Below are positions 55,380 to 63,146 of a stretch of DNA of 64,000 nucleotides, piece by piece (the stretch's first letter is position 1; each line of letters opens with the position of its first letter). Origin of the DNA: an uncultured Actinomycetes bacterium (GTDB taxonomy: Bacteria; Actinomycetota; Actinomycetes; Actinomycetales; Microbacteriaceae); assembly GCA_903920435.1 (NCBI GenBank), contig CAIXMB010000163.1, positions 1 to 64,000 on the forward strand, given 5' to 3'. The position numbers and the translations under genes were made by a program. Below the pieces are notes generated by a model. The model was given only the letters and a program-made list of their open reading frames with translations. It did not search any database and was not told the origin of the DNA.

Positions 55380-56228
55380 ATGAAGAGAATCGCGTTCCTC
55401 GCGACGCTCTTCACAGCCGTGCTCGTGATCGTCCTTCCCTTCGTGGGTGGTGGCGGACCGGGACTCACGTCCCAGGCAGTTGCCGATTCGGGTTCGGCAA
55501 CCCCGCTCCTCGCCTCGATGACCGCTCCGGTGGCCGCGCCGGTGGTCGAAGCGCCTCGGGTGGCGCTCGCGACCACCGTGCGCGTCACGGACGACTACGC
55601 GCAGGCCCAGGCCGAGGCCGAGAAGGTCGCGCTCACCCAGGACTGGGAGCACATCGCGCAGAAGCCGGTGCCCAAGCCGGTCGTCGTGATCCTCGAAGAC
55701 GGATCGGTGGACCGCCGCACCCTCCTCGCCTCGCAGGGGCTGGCGTGCCCGACGGATGCCGGCGGCAGCGTCGGGGGAGCACCCGCCGCCTACTCCGCCC
55801 AGGGCGTTCCGGGCACGACGTCGGACGACCTCGCGTCGTTCGCCTCCACGTACAACGCGATCCGGATCGAGAACTGCCTCGACCCGATCCCGTACGGCAA
55901 CTTCTTCTACGACTCCTGCATGGAGGCCCGCCTGTTCTGGATGGCGGAGTCGCCGAGCCCCGATCCGCTCGACGCGTGGGGCCACATGGGCTCGGTGCGC
56001 ATCGACGGTGTTCCCAGCACGGGCTGCGACGGAAACCTCGCGGGCGGCTCGGGCAACACGGGCTCGACCGTCGCGAGCAAGTGGTGGTACTCGCTGGCGC
56101 ACCGCGCCTCCCTGTACCGACCCGGTGACGACGTCGGCGGGGCGTGCATCGCGTTCGCGATGACCCACGGCGGCATCGACGAGCCCTACGACTTCGCGCG
56201 GGCCGCGGCCCGCTGGGTGAGCTGCTAG
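55380..56228 (+). CDS. Secreted CAP/SCP-like domain protein
   Basis: 282 residues. Signal peptide (MKRIAFLATLFTAVLVIVLP), a variable Ala/Pro/Val linker, then from residue about 160 a domain with STYNAIRIENCLDPIPYGNFFYDSCMEARLFWMAE, WGHMGSVRIDG, TGCDGNLAGG, WWYSLAHRASLYRP and GACIAFAMTH. The order of W-x-H, N-L-A-G and S-x-x-H matches the CAP (YkwD/SCP) fold. The Glu usual before Asn (GENIA) is replaced by Gly. Four or five Cys may form disulphides. Function unknown. It precedes a peptidoglycan-peptidase-like gene by 21 bases. Confidence 0.7.
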   Translation: MKRIAFLATLFTAVLVIVLPFVGGGGPGLTSQAVADSGSATPLLASMTAPVAAPVVEAPRVALATTVRVTDDYAQAQAEAEKVALTQDWEHIAQKPVPKPVVVILEDGSVDRRTLLASQGLACPTDAGGSVGGAPAAYSAQGVPGTTSDDLASFASTYNAIRIENCLDPIPYGNFFYDSCMEARLFWMAESPSPDPLDAWGHMGSVRIDGVPSTGCDGNLAGGSGNTGSTVASKWWYSLAHRASLYRPGDDVGGACIAFAMTHGGIDEPYDFARAAARWVSC

Positions 56229-56249
56229 CTCCGCCGGTATCATTGGCGG

Positions 56250-57722
56250 GTGACGGATTCGCACGACCAGCCCACCGAGGTGTTCAGCCGCCGCGCCGCA
56301 CGTGAGGGCGCCGCGAAGCCGAAGGCGGCGCCTGCCGGGGGCATCCGGGCCGTCATCGCGAAGCACCCCACGGCATGGCTGTTCTCGGCGCTCGGCGTCG
56401 TCTTCCTGCTCCTGGCGACGGGCTCGGTCTTCGCCGGCATCGCCTCCGGGTCCGGCCAGGTGGAGGCAGTGCCGCTGCCCACCGAGAGTGCACCGCCACC
56501 GCGCCCGCAGCCGAGCGCAGTACCGGCCGGCACGCACCTGCGCACGTGCAGCATCGCCTCCGCCGCTGCGCTGCCCGACCTCGGTACCCTCGCCGCCTCG
56601 GTGGTCAACGCGTCGACGGGCGAGACGCTCTTCGACCGCGCTGCGACGACACCGTCGACGCCGGCGAACGTCAACCAGCTGCTGGCCGCGGCGAACGCCA
56701 TCAAGATCCTGGGTGCCGGCACCCAGCTGTCGACGCGGGTGATTGACGGGTCGTCAGAGGGCACGATAGTGCTCGTGGGCGGCGGCGACCCCACTCTCGC
56801 CACGACCTCGAGCAGCGTGTACGACGGCGCCCCGCTCATCTCCGACCTGGCGACATCGGCGATGGCCGCGTACACGGCGAAGCACCCGGGCAAGCCCGTG
56901 ACCAACATCGTTCTCGACACCTCGCTGTGGAACGCGGCGGACAACTGGGATGAGTCGTGGCCCAGCTCCGAGCGCGCGAACGGCTACATGCCCTACATCG
57001 TGCCGCTCATGGTGGACGGCGACCGCGACGATCCGTCCGACCCGGAGAGCGCGCGCGGGGAGGACCCGGTGTCGCGCGCCGGCCAGGCCTTCGCCGCCGC
57101 CGCGGGCCTCAAGAACGTCACGTTCTCGTCGGGCTCGGCGACATCGGCCACGGTGCTCGCCGAGGTCAAGTCGCAGCCGATCAGCACGCTCGTCGGCCAG
57201 ATGCTCCTCAACGGCGACAACGCGCTCGCCGAGATGCTCACGCGGGTCGCATCGAAGACCGCTGGCTTCGGCGGCTCATCGGCGTCGATCGGCCAGATGA
57301 TCCCGCTCACGATGAAGGATCTCGGGCTCGACGCCACCGGGCTCATCTCGAAGGACGGCTCGGGTGAGAGCCCCAGCAACTCCGTACCGCCGGCGCTCGT
57401 CTCCCAGCTCCTCGTCAAGGTCGTCGCCAACAGCGACGGGCTCGGCGCCATCTACGCAGGGATGGCCGTGGCAGGCCAGTCGGGCAACCTGTACGACAGG
57501 TTCACCGGCAACAACGCGGTAGCCGCCGGCAAGGTGGCCGGCGTGACCGGATGGATCACGAACGCACGCTCTCTCGCTGGAGTCATCAACGCCCCCGACG
57601 GCACCCAGCTCGCCTTCGCCTTCTACGGGCTCGGCGACGCGATCTCCACCGACACCAAGGAAGCGCTCGACACGCTCGCCACCGCCGCGTACACCTGCGG
57701 CAACAACCTGTCCAACAACTGA
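56250..57722 (+). CDS. DacB/PBP4-like protein lacking catalytic motifs
   Basis: 490 residues: cytoplasmic N-terminus, one membrane helix (WLFSALGVVFLLLATGSVFA), then the fold of S13 D-Ala-D-Ala carboxypeptidases: VVNASTGETLFDRAAT, IVLVGGGDPTLA, VPLMVDGDRDD, DGSGESPSNSVPP, SLAGVI. The active motifs are changed: SxxK reads NVNQ (TPANVNQLLAA), SDN reads GDN (NGDNALAEML), KTG reads VTG (VAGVTGWI). It is probably a non-catalytic peptidoglycan-binding or scaffold protein. TATCAT six bases before the GTG suggests a leaderless start. pncA follows. Confidence 0.85.
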   Translation: MTDSHDQPTEVFSRRAAREGAAKPKAAPAGGIRAVIAKHPTAWLFSALGVVFLLLATGSVFAGIASGSGQVEAVPLPTESAPPPRPQPSAVPAGTHLRTCSIASAAALPDLGTLAASVVNASTGETLFDRAATTPSTPANVNQLLAAANAIKILGAGTQLSTRVIDGSSEGTIVLVGGGDPTLATTSSSVYDGAPLISDLATSAMAAYTAKHPGKPVTNIVLDTSLWNAADNWDESWPSSERANGYMPYIVPLMVDGDRDDPSDPESARGEDPVSRAGQAFAAAAGLKNVTFSSGSATSATVLAEVKSQPISTLVGQMLLNGDNALAEMLTRVASKTAGFGGSSASIGQMIPLTMKDLGLDATGLISKDGSGESPSNSVPPALVSQLLVKVVANSDGLGAIYAGMAVAGQSGNLYDRFTGNNAVAAGKVAGVTGWITNARSLAGVINAPDGTQLAFAFYGLGDAISTDTKEALDTLATAAYTCGNNLSNN

Positions 57723-57738
57723 TCCGACGGGAGGGGTC

Positions 57739-58317
57739 GTGACCTCGGCACTCTTCATCATCGATGTGCAGAACGACTTCACCGAGGGCGGTGCCCTCGG
57801 TGTCGAGGGCGGGTCCGCCGTTGCTGCGGGGATAGCGTCACTGCTCGCCGAACATCCGGACCGCTACGACTACGTCTTCGCCTCGCGCGACTGGCACGAC
57901 GGCGACAACGACAACGGCGGCCATTTCGCGGTCGCGCCGGACTTCGTGGACTCGTGGCCCGAGCACTGCGTCGCGGGCACCGTGGGCGCCGAGTACCACC
58001 CGGCGCTCGACCCGTCGGCGGTCGACGTGCACGTGCGCAAGGGGCAGGGCAAGCCCGCGTACTCGATCTTCGAGGGTGTGACGGATGAGGGCGAGACGGT
58101 TCCCGCCGCCCTCGATCGGCTCGGCATCACCGACGTCGACGTCGCGGGGATCGCCACCGACTACTGCGTCCTCGCCTCGGCGCTCGACACTCTCGAGTCG
58201 GGCCGCACGGTGCGCGTGCTCACCGATCTCGTCGCGGGAGTCGCTGCCGAGTCGAGCGCAGCGGCGCTCGTCACGCTCGACGCCGCGGGTGCGGAGATCG
58301 TCGAGGCCGGCGGCTAG
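57739..58317 (+). CDS. pncA: Nicotinamidase/isochorismatase-family hydrolase
   Basis: 192 residues. Catalytic Asp in LFIIDVQNDFTEGGAL, metal ligands in ASRDWHDGDNDNGGHF, catalytic Lys in HVRKGQGKPAYSIFEG and nucleophile Cys in VAGIATDYCVLASALD. The DWH...H metal site and length match PncA, which releases nicotinic acid from nicotinamide for NAD salvage. GTG start with GGGAGGGG upstream, 16 bases after the DacB-like gene. Its end overlaps the convergent aldehyde dehydrogenase by four bases. Confidence 0.88.
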   Translation: MTSALFIIDVQNDFTEGGALGVEGGSAVAAGIASLLAEHPDRYDYVFASRDWHDGDNDNGGHFAVAPDFVDSWPEHCVAGTVGAEYHPALDPSAVDVHVRKGQGKPAYSIFEGVTDEGETVPAALDRLGITDVDVAGIATDYCVLASALDTLESGRTVRVLTDLVAGVAAESSAAALVTLDAAGAEIVEAGG

Positions 58318-59759
58318 TACCCGAAGTGGAGCCAGACCGACTTGGTCTCGGTGTAGGCGTCGATCGCCCACGGCCCCATCTCGCGGCCCCAGCCCGAGGC
58401 CTTGTAGCCGCCCCACGGAGCGGCCATGTCGGGGATCGAGGGCATGTTCACGAAGACGGCCCCCGCCTTGATGCCGTTGGCGAGGCGCTGCGAGGTGGCG
58501 ATGTCGCGAGTCCAGATCGTGGCGGCGAGGCCGTACTCCGTGTCGTTCGCGCGCGCGATGAGCGAGTCCAGCTCGTCGGCGTCGTCGTAGGCGAGCACCG
58601 AGAGCACGGGGCCGAAGATCTCGTCGTGGGCGATGGTCATGGCATCCGTGACGCCGCTGAAGACCGTCGGCTCGAAGAAGTAGCCCGCGCCGTCGATGGG
58701 CTTGCCGCCCGTGACGACCTCGGCGCCCTCGGCCCTGCCGGTCGCGACCAGGCGCTCGACGTGCTCGCAGTGCTTGCCCGATACCAGCGGGCCGAGCTGC
58801 TTGGTCTCGTCGAGGCCCGACCCGACCGAGAGCCCGGCGACGCCGCTCGCGAGCTTGTCGACGAACTCCTGCTCGCGGCGGCGGTCGACGTAGAACCGCG
58901 TGTATGCGGCACAGACCTGCCCGCTGTTGAGCACGCTCCCGGCGATGTTGCCGGCGACCGCGGCGTCGATGTCGGCGTCGGCGGCGATGATGCTCGGGGC
59001 CTTGCCGCCGAGCTCGAGGGTGAGCCGCTTGAGGTTGGAGTCCGCACTCGCGCGCGTGATGATGCGGCCGACGTTCGTGGAGCCCGTGTACGACAGGTGG
59101 TCGATGCCCATGTGCGCGCTGAGCAGCGCCCCGGTCGTGTGGTCTCCCGTCACGAGGTTCACGACGCCCTTTGGGAACCCCGCCTCCTCGATGAGCTCGA
59201 TGAGTCGGATGCTCGTGAGCGGCGTCACCTCCGAGGGCTTGATCAGCACCGTGTTGCCGGTCGCCAGAGCCGGGGCCAGCTTCCACGCGAGGATCATGAG
59301 CGGGAAGTTCCACGGCAGCACGAGGGCGTTGACACCGATCGGCTCCCTGCGCGTGTAGTGCAGGGTGTCGGGGAACGAGATCGGGTTGGTGGTGCCCTGG
59401 ATCTTCGTGACCCAGCCGGCGTAGTAGCGGAAGTGCTCGGCGGCGCCCGTGACGCTCACCATGCGCGAGATGCCGATGGGCTGGCCCTGATCGCGGGTCT
59501 CGAGGGCGGCGAGCTCCTCGTGGTGCGCGTCGATGAGGTCGGCGAGCCGGAACAGCAGGGCGGCGCGCTGCACCGGCAGGAGCGCCGCCCAGTCCGACCG
59601 GTCGAGCGCGATGCGGGCCGCCGCGACCGCCGCATCGATCTCGGAGGAGGTGGCGCTGGGCACCTCGTCGATGACCTCTTCGGTCGCCGGGTCGATCGTG
59701 GGGATCGTCGCCCCCGCGGACTCCACCCATTCGCCGTCGATGTAGAGGCGTGTGGTCAT
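58314..59759 (-). CDS. NAD(P)-dependent aldehyde dehydrogenase
   Basis: 481 residues of the ALDH superfamily. PWNFPLMILAWKLAPALATGNTVLIKPSE, the glycine motif YTGSTNVGRII, general base Glu in LTLELGGKAPSII, nucleophile Cys in NSGQVCAAYTRFYV, EIFGPVLSV and a C-terminal PWGGYKASGWGREMG. Substrate not readable; context with esterases and an alcohol dehydrogenase suggests catabolism of an alcohol or ester. GGGAG about eight bases before the ATG. Confidence 0.92.
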   Translation of the reverse strand: MTTRLYIDGEWVESAGATIPTIDPATEEVIDEVPSATSSEIDAAVAAARIALDRSDWAALLPVQRAALLFRLADLIDAHHEELAALETRDQGQPIGISRMVSVTGAAEHFRYYAGWVTKIQGTTNPISFPDTLHYTRREPIGVNALVLPWNFPLMILAWKLAPALATGNTVLIKPSEVTPLTSIRLIELIEEAGFPKGVVNLVTGDHTTGALLSAHMGIDHLSYTGSTNVGRIITRASADSNLKRLTLELGGKAPSIIAADADIDAAVAGNIAGSVLNSGQVCAAYTRFYVDRRREQEFVDKLASGVAGLSVGSGLDETKQLGPLVSGKHCEHVERLVATGRAEGAEVVTGGKPIDGAGYFFEPTVFSGVTDAMTIAHDEIFGPVLSVLAYDDADELDSLIARANDTEYGLAATIWTRDIATSQRLANGIKAGAVFVNMPSIPDMAAPWGGYKASGWGREMGPWAIDAYTETKSVWLHFGY

Positions 59760-59913
59760 GTGTGCTGCTCCCTCGTGCGAGGTCGTTCGCCACGCCGCGA
59801 GATCCAGTCTGGGATCGCGCGCCGAAACCCGGTTGTCGGGAGGGGAACGCGGGTTGTGCGCCAGCGAAGGCTTTACTCGCGCGTGTCATACCGGTGTGCG
59901 CGGAACGTCAACG

Positions 59914-60035
59914 GTTGTAGAACAACGACCGGCAGGATGGACCGCAGGTTGGTGGAAAGACCTGGGGCCGTTCCGGCCCGTTGCCGGTGAACCAGATCCG
60001 TGGTCACCGGGAACGGTTCGGGGCGGCCCCGAACC
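59914..60035 (+). promoter_or_regulatory. Inverted repeats in the spacer before the esterase gene
   Basis: GTTGT-AGA-ACAAC at 59914-59926 could be an operator in the divergent ALDH-esterase spacer. Closer to the gene, CCGTTCC (about 59968) and GGAACGG (60010-60016) flank a CCGGTGA/TCACCGG pair. A perfect 9-pair hairpin GGTTCGGGG-CGG-CCCCGAACC follows at 60015-60035, just before the GGAGGAG ribosome binding site. The leader is thus strongly structured. Confidence 0.45.
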
Positions 60036-60053
60036 ACATCCGGAGGAGTGCAG

Positions 60054-61004
60054 ATGAAGCCCGTGCCCTACGACCCCGAACTCGAGCCGGGGCTGGCCGC
60101 GTTCCTCGAATTGGTGGAGCGGGTGCCGCTGCGCGCCGACACGATCCAGCAGAACCGCGAGATCTTCGCCGCGCTCCTGCCGCCCATGGAGCAGATCGTG
60201 GGCGATCGCCCGGTCGTGTGGGAGGACCGCGTCGTCGGCGACCTCACCCTCACCGTCGTGCGCCGAGCGGGCGATGCTCCGGTCGGCGCACCCGCGATCT
60301 ACCAGATCCATGGCGGCGGCATGATGCTGGGCACGCGCTTCTTCGGGATCGAGGAGCTCATTTCCGCCGCGTTGACCTACGGCACGGTCGGGGTGGCCGT
60401 GGAGTACCGGCTCGCGCCGGAGCATCCGCACCCGGTGCCGGTCGAGGACTGCTTCGCGGGGCTCGTCTGGGTGGCAGAGCACGCCGACGAGCTCGGTATC
60501 GACCCCGCTCGTATCGTCGTTGCGGGCGCGAGCGCCGGCGGCGGACTCACTGCGGGCGTCGCGCTGCTCTCGAGGGATCGTGGCGGCCCGGCGATCGCCG
60601 GCCAGCTCGTGAGCGCCCCCATGATCGACGATCGCAACGACACGGTCTCGAGCCGGCAGTACGACGGCATCGGCGCGTGGGACCGCAACAACAACGACAC
60701 CGGATGGACCGCGCTCCTCGGCGACGCGGCGGGCGGGCCGGGCGTCTCCCCGTACGCCGCTCCCGCGCGGGCCACGGACCTCGGCGGGCTCCCGCCCGCG
60801 TTCATCGACGTCGGGGCCGCAGAAGTCTTCAGGGACGAGGCGATCGCCTACGCGAGCGCGATCTGGGCCGCGGGCGGCGATGCGGAGCTGCACGTCTGGG
60901 CGGGGGCGTTCCACGGGTTCTCCGGTGCGGCGCCCGAGGCTAGAGTGTCCCGCGCATCCGTCGACGCCGTCGACTCGTGGATGCGCAGGACGCTCGGCCT
61001 CTGA
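60054..61004 (+). CDS. HSL-type alpha/beta-hydrolase (esterase) 1
   Basis: 316 residues. Oxyanion motif IYQIHGGGMMLGTR, EYRLAPEHPHPVPVEDC, nucleophile Ser in IVVAGASAGGGLTAGVAL, acid in DVGAAEVFRDE and His in VWAGAFHGFSG: the hormone-sensitive-lipase family, hydrolysing short acyl esters. GGAGGAG precedes the ATG. It ends exactly where the convergent paralogue ends (adjacent stop codons), and the two share about half their residues by eye. Confidence 0.9.
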   Translation: MKPVPYDPELEPGLAAFLELVERVPLRADTIQQNREIFAALLPPMEQIVGDRPVVWEDRVVGDLTLTVVRRAGDAPVGAPAIYQIHGGGMMLGTRFFGIEELISAALTYGTVGVAVEYRLAPEHPHPVPVEDCFAGLVWVAEHADELGIDPARIVVAGASAGGGLTAGVALLSRDRGGPAIAGQLVSAPMIDDRNDTVSSRQYDGIGAWDRNNNDTGWTALLGDAAGGPGVSPYAAPARATDLGGLPPAFIDVGAAEVFRDEAIAYASAIWAAGGDAELHVWAGAFHGFSGAAPEARVSRASVDAVDSWMRRTLGL

Positions 61005-61964
61005 CTACAGCCCGAGGATTCGGCGGAACCACGACTCCCGGGCCGCGATGGCCGCGCGGGCGACTATGGACTCGGGGGCGAAGATGTCGAAGCCGTGGAA
61101 GGCGCCGGCCCAGACGTGCAGCTCGGCGTTGCCCCCGACCGCCCAGATGCGCGACGCGTACTCCACGTTCTCGTCGCGGAACACCTCGGCCGCACCCACC
61201 TCGATGTAGGCGGGCGGGAGTCCCGTGAGGTCGGTGGCCCGCAGGGGCGCGGCGTAGGGCGAGGCATCCGGTGTGCCGGCGGCGCCGCCGAGGAGCGCCT
61301 TCCAGCCGATGTCGTTGTTCTGCCGGGTCCAGGTTCCCGAGTCGGGGTACTGGTGGCTCGAGACCGTGTCGTTGCGGTCGTCGATCATCGGGCACAGCAG
61401 CAGCTGGCCGATGAGGGCCGGGCCGCGCCGATCGCGCGCGAGCAGGGCGACGCCCGCACTCAGACCGCCACCGGCACTGCCGCCCATGATGATGATGCGG
61501 TCGGCGTCCACTCCGAGCTCGGCCGCGTTGGCGGCCATCCAGACGAGGCCCGCGTAGCAGTCCTCAACCGGCGCCGGGTGCGGGTGCTCCGGGGCGAGCC
61601 GGTACTCGACATTGACCGCGACGACGCCGAGCGTCTCGACGAGGTCGGCGAGCCGGCCGGTGTCCATCACGCGGTGGCCCGTCATCATGCCGCCGCCGTG
61701 GATGTTGTACAGCCCCGGCACGACGCCCGTGAGGCCGCGCGGCCGCAGGATCGTGACGGTGATGTCGGGCTCGCCGGCCGGGCCGGGGATCGTCCGGTCC
61801 TCGGTGTCGATCGGGCGGTCGCCGATGACCTGCTCCGCGCTCGGGAAGAAGTCGCCGCTCGCCGCCCGCGCCGCGGGCATGCCCTCGAGCGTGAAGACCG
61901 GCGGGGTGCCGAAGCCGGCGAGAGAGGGGCGGAGCTCGGCGGATACTTCAACGGGGGTGGTCAT
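61005..61964 (-). CDS. HSL-type alpha/beta-hydrolase (esterase) 2
   Basis: 319 residues. LYNIHGGGMMTGHR, EYRLAPEHPHPAPVEDCYAGLVWMA, nucleophile in IIIMGGSAGGGLSAGVALL, CPMIDDRNDTVSSHQYPDSG, EVGAAEVFRDE and WAGAFHGFD. The same plan as its tail-to-tail neighbour. ATG at 61964 has AAGGAG upstream. It starts nine bases after the alcohol dehydrogenase stop, so the two are one transcript. Confidence 0.9.
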   Translation of the reverse strand: MTTPVEVSAELRPSLAGFGTPPVFTLEGMPAARAASGDFFPSAEQVIGDRPIDTEDRTIPGPAGEPDITVTILRPRGLTGVVPGLYNIHGGGMMTGHRVMDTGRLADLVETLGVVAVNVEYRLAPEHPHPAPVEDCYAGLVWMAANAAELGVDADRIIIMGGSAGGGLSAGVALLARDRRGPALIGQLLLCPMIDDRNDTVSSHQYPDSGTWTRQNNDIGWKALLGGAAGTPDASPYAAPLRATDLTGLPPAYIEVGAAEVFRDENVEYASRIWAVGGNAELHVWAGAFHGFDIFAPESIVARAAIAARESWFRRILGL

Positions 61965-61972
61965 GGTTCTCC

Positions 61973-63073
61973 TTACGGGAGTCGCGGATCGATGACGGCT
62001 TTGACCTGGCCGAGGTCGGCCATGGTCCGGATGCACTCGGTGGCGCCGGAGAGCCCGACGGGTTCCGAGAACAAATCGTCCCAGGGCATCCGGTCGGCGA
62101 ACGCCTGGAAGAACTCGATGGCACGCACGTAGTCGCCGATGTCGCCGTTCAGCGAGCCCGCGATCGTGAGCTCTTTGCCCATGACGGCGCTCAACGGGAT
62201 CTCGGTGAGCCCCCAGCCCGTGCTGCCCACGACGGCGAAGGTGCCGCGCTGGGCGGCCATGCCCACGGCTTCGGCGCCCACGCTGGCGGCGCCCGCGAAG
62301 TCGAAGACGTGGTCGGCGCCGTGGCCGCCCGTGAGCTCCATCACCCGCTCCACGATCGGCTCCGAGATGGTGACGGTCGCCGTGGCGCCGAAGCGCGTCG
62401 CGAGCTCGAGACGCGCATCCGGTGCGCCGATCGTGATGACCCTGCCCGCGCCCGAGAGGTGCGCGACCGCGGTGGCGAAGATGCCGAGCGCGCCGGCACC
62501 CTGAATGGCCACGGTCGATGCCGGCCGGATGCCCCCCACGCGCCCGAAGGCGCGCAGCACCGTCTTGGCGGCGCAGCCGGCCATCGATGCCCAGGTGCTC
62601 TTGATGTCGTCCGGCAGGAGGAGCTTGGCCGCGCCGGGAGTCACGTAGCAGAGCTCGCTCAGGCCGCCGATCGCGTAGGGCGCGACGTCGGCGCGCTGGG
62701 TGAAGCCGTAGCCGCGGCTGCTACAGGCGACGGGTTCGCGCAGCACGGTGCATCCGTAGCAGTGCCCGCAGGTGCGCTCCGACCAGCCGATGCGCGCGCC
62801 GACCGGGATGTCCCGCCCGAGCGCATCGACGGTGCCGGCGCCCACGGCGATCACCTCGCCGACCATCTCGTGGCCGAGCACCATGGGCAGCATGCCCGGG
62901 AACGACATCTTTCCCGACCAGATCTCGATGTCGGTGCCGCACAGGGTCGTGCACGTCAGCCGCACGAGCGCGGCCCCGGGCTCGAGCTCGGCGGGAAGGG
63001 GCAGCTCCTGCAGGGAGAGGTCTGCGGAGTGCTCGGTGAGCACCGCGGCCCTTGTGCTGGTCGGCAACGTCAT
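61973..63073 (-). CDS. Zinc-dependent alcohol dehydrogenase, MDR family
   Basis: 366 residues. Catalytic zinc ligands CTTLCGTDIEIW (Cys) and LGHEMVGEV (His-Glu); structural zinc cysteines TCGHCYGCTVLREPVAC; NAD-binding VAIQGAGALGIFATAVAHLSGA. Substrate unknown; cotranscribed with esterase 2, so it may oxidise the released alcohol. ATG at 63073 has GGAG five bases upstream; GTG 63079 is an alternative. Divergent from the amidohydrolase. Confidence 0.88.
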   Translation of the reverse strand: MTLPTSTRAAVLTEHSADLSLQELPLPAELEPGAALVRLTCTTLCGTDIEIWSGKMSFPGMLPMVLGHEMVGEVIAVGAGTVDALGRDIPVGARIGWSERTCGHCYGCTVLREPVACSSRGYGFTQRADVAPYAIGGLSELCYVTPGAAKLLLPDDIKSTWASMAGCAAKTVLRAFGRVGGIRPASTVAIQGAGALGIFATAVAHLSGAGRVITIGAPDARLELATRFGATATVTISEPIVERVMELTGGHGADHVFDFAGAASVGAEAVGMAAQRGTFAVVGSTGWGLTEIPLSAVMGKELTIAGSLNGDIGDYVRAIEFFQAFADRMPWDDLFSEPVGLSGATECIRTMADLGQVKAVIDPRLP

Positions 63074-63146
63074 CGTCACTCCATTGCGGTCGTAGTCTTT
63101 TCGGATATTCTACATACGTTGACCCAAATCCCACAGAGAGTCCTGC

